42,297 nt of DNA from Candidatus Altarchaeum sp. (GTDB lineage: Archaea > Altiarchaeota > Altiarchaeia > Altiarchaeales > Altiarchaeaceae): positions 1-42,297 of the forward strand of contig JAGTWP010000004.1 in assembly GCA_018260755.1 (NCBI GenBank), written 5' to 3'. The notes under the pieces are model-generated. The model did not search any database, had not been told where the DNA came from, and was given only the letters and a program-made list of their open reading frames with translations. Shown piece after piece: positions 42,250 to 42,297 of the stretch. Both the position numbers and the translations under genes were made by a program. Position 1 is the stretch's first letter. Every line of letters starts with the position of its first letter.

Positions 42250-42297
42250 ATGTGCGGAATTTGCGGCTTTAACTGGAATGATGAAAATCTATGTAAA
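42250..42297 (+). CDS. start of asparagine-synthase-type amidotransferase (partial)
   Basis: The last 48 bases encode MCGICGFNWNDENLCK. A Cys at position 2 followed by GI.GF is the nucleophile end of class II glutamine amidotransferases such as asparagine synthase. The gene starts one base after the dehydrogenase stop and runs off the window. In surface-sugar clusters such enzymes (WbpS/AsnB-like) often amidate a uronic acid. Only 16 residues are visible, so the assignment rests on the motif and place. Confidence 0.7.
   Translation, partial: MCGICGFNWNDENLCK

Overview
The window is about 42.3 kb of a very AT-rich archaeal chromosome. Archaeal markers are a stand-alone Cbf5 pseudouridine synthase, the exosome core subunit Rrp42, the transcription factor aMBF1, an archaeal-type RNase J, GMP synthase with its ATP-pyrophosphatase as a separate protein, stand-alone PurQ, and tRNA genes without an encoded CCA. 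Start codons are mostly preceded by A/T-rich sequence and almost never by a Shine-Dalgarno motif. The lineage cannot be fixed from this sequence; an uncultivated euryarchaeal-type or altiarchaeal-type lineage would fit, but that is a guess.

Layout. 1-501: a small possible membrane peptide gene and a transposase remnant. 502-8082: housekeeping and metal genes on the + strand (DUF167, hisG, pyrK, an MFS transporter, cbf5, cutA, RNase J, a CDF metal exporter). 8102-10579: tRNA-Ser, tRNA-Ala, carA and a membrane-anchored helical-repeat protein on the - strand. 10993-13642: two lipoproteins, one an extracellular serpin carrying two tandem eight-cysteine modules, the other a thioredoxin-fold protein with a CGHC site. 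13716-17427: NikR, an ABC-3 family metal transporter without its binding protein, a CPA2 antiporter and a DUF1232 protein. 17445-19631: poorly known secreted, soluble (DUF4178) and membrane proteins. 19639-22134: rrp42, whose 5' end is duplicated, then purQ and a PUA-like protein. 22198-26482: a MITE-like element and a 1375-residue surface protein. 26712-29727: purC, aMBF1, GMP synthase subunit B and a membrane protein.

30202-42297 is a surface-glycan cluster on the + strand. It holds all four enzymes for GDP-D-glycero-alpha-D-manno-heptose (GmhA, HddA, GmhB, HddC). It also holds a full candidate set for UDP-2,3-diacetamido-2,3-dideoxy-glucuronate (nucleotide-sugar 6-dehydrogenase, Gfo/Idh 3-dehydrogenase, DegT aminotransferase, hexapeptide N-acetyltransferase). 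With these are three glycosyltransferases, two methyltransferases and the start of an asparagine-synthase-type amidotransferase. Degraded toxin-antitoxin and DUF1016 fragments lie just before the cluster and inside it, ahead of the acetyltransferase.

The points most worth a second look are: the giant surface protein with six DUF11 repeats, a Gly-Tyr tract and a PIN-like cytoplasmic tail; a tRNA-Ala with changed bases at both positions of the 18-55 tertiary pair; the serpin and CGHC lipoprotein pair; the 56-bp duplication at rrp42; and the paired halves of one toxin-associated gene family at 29.8 kb and 39.0 kb.
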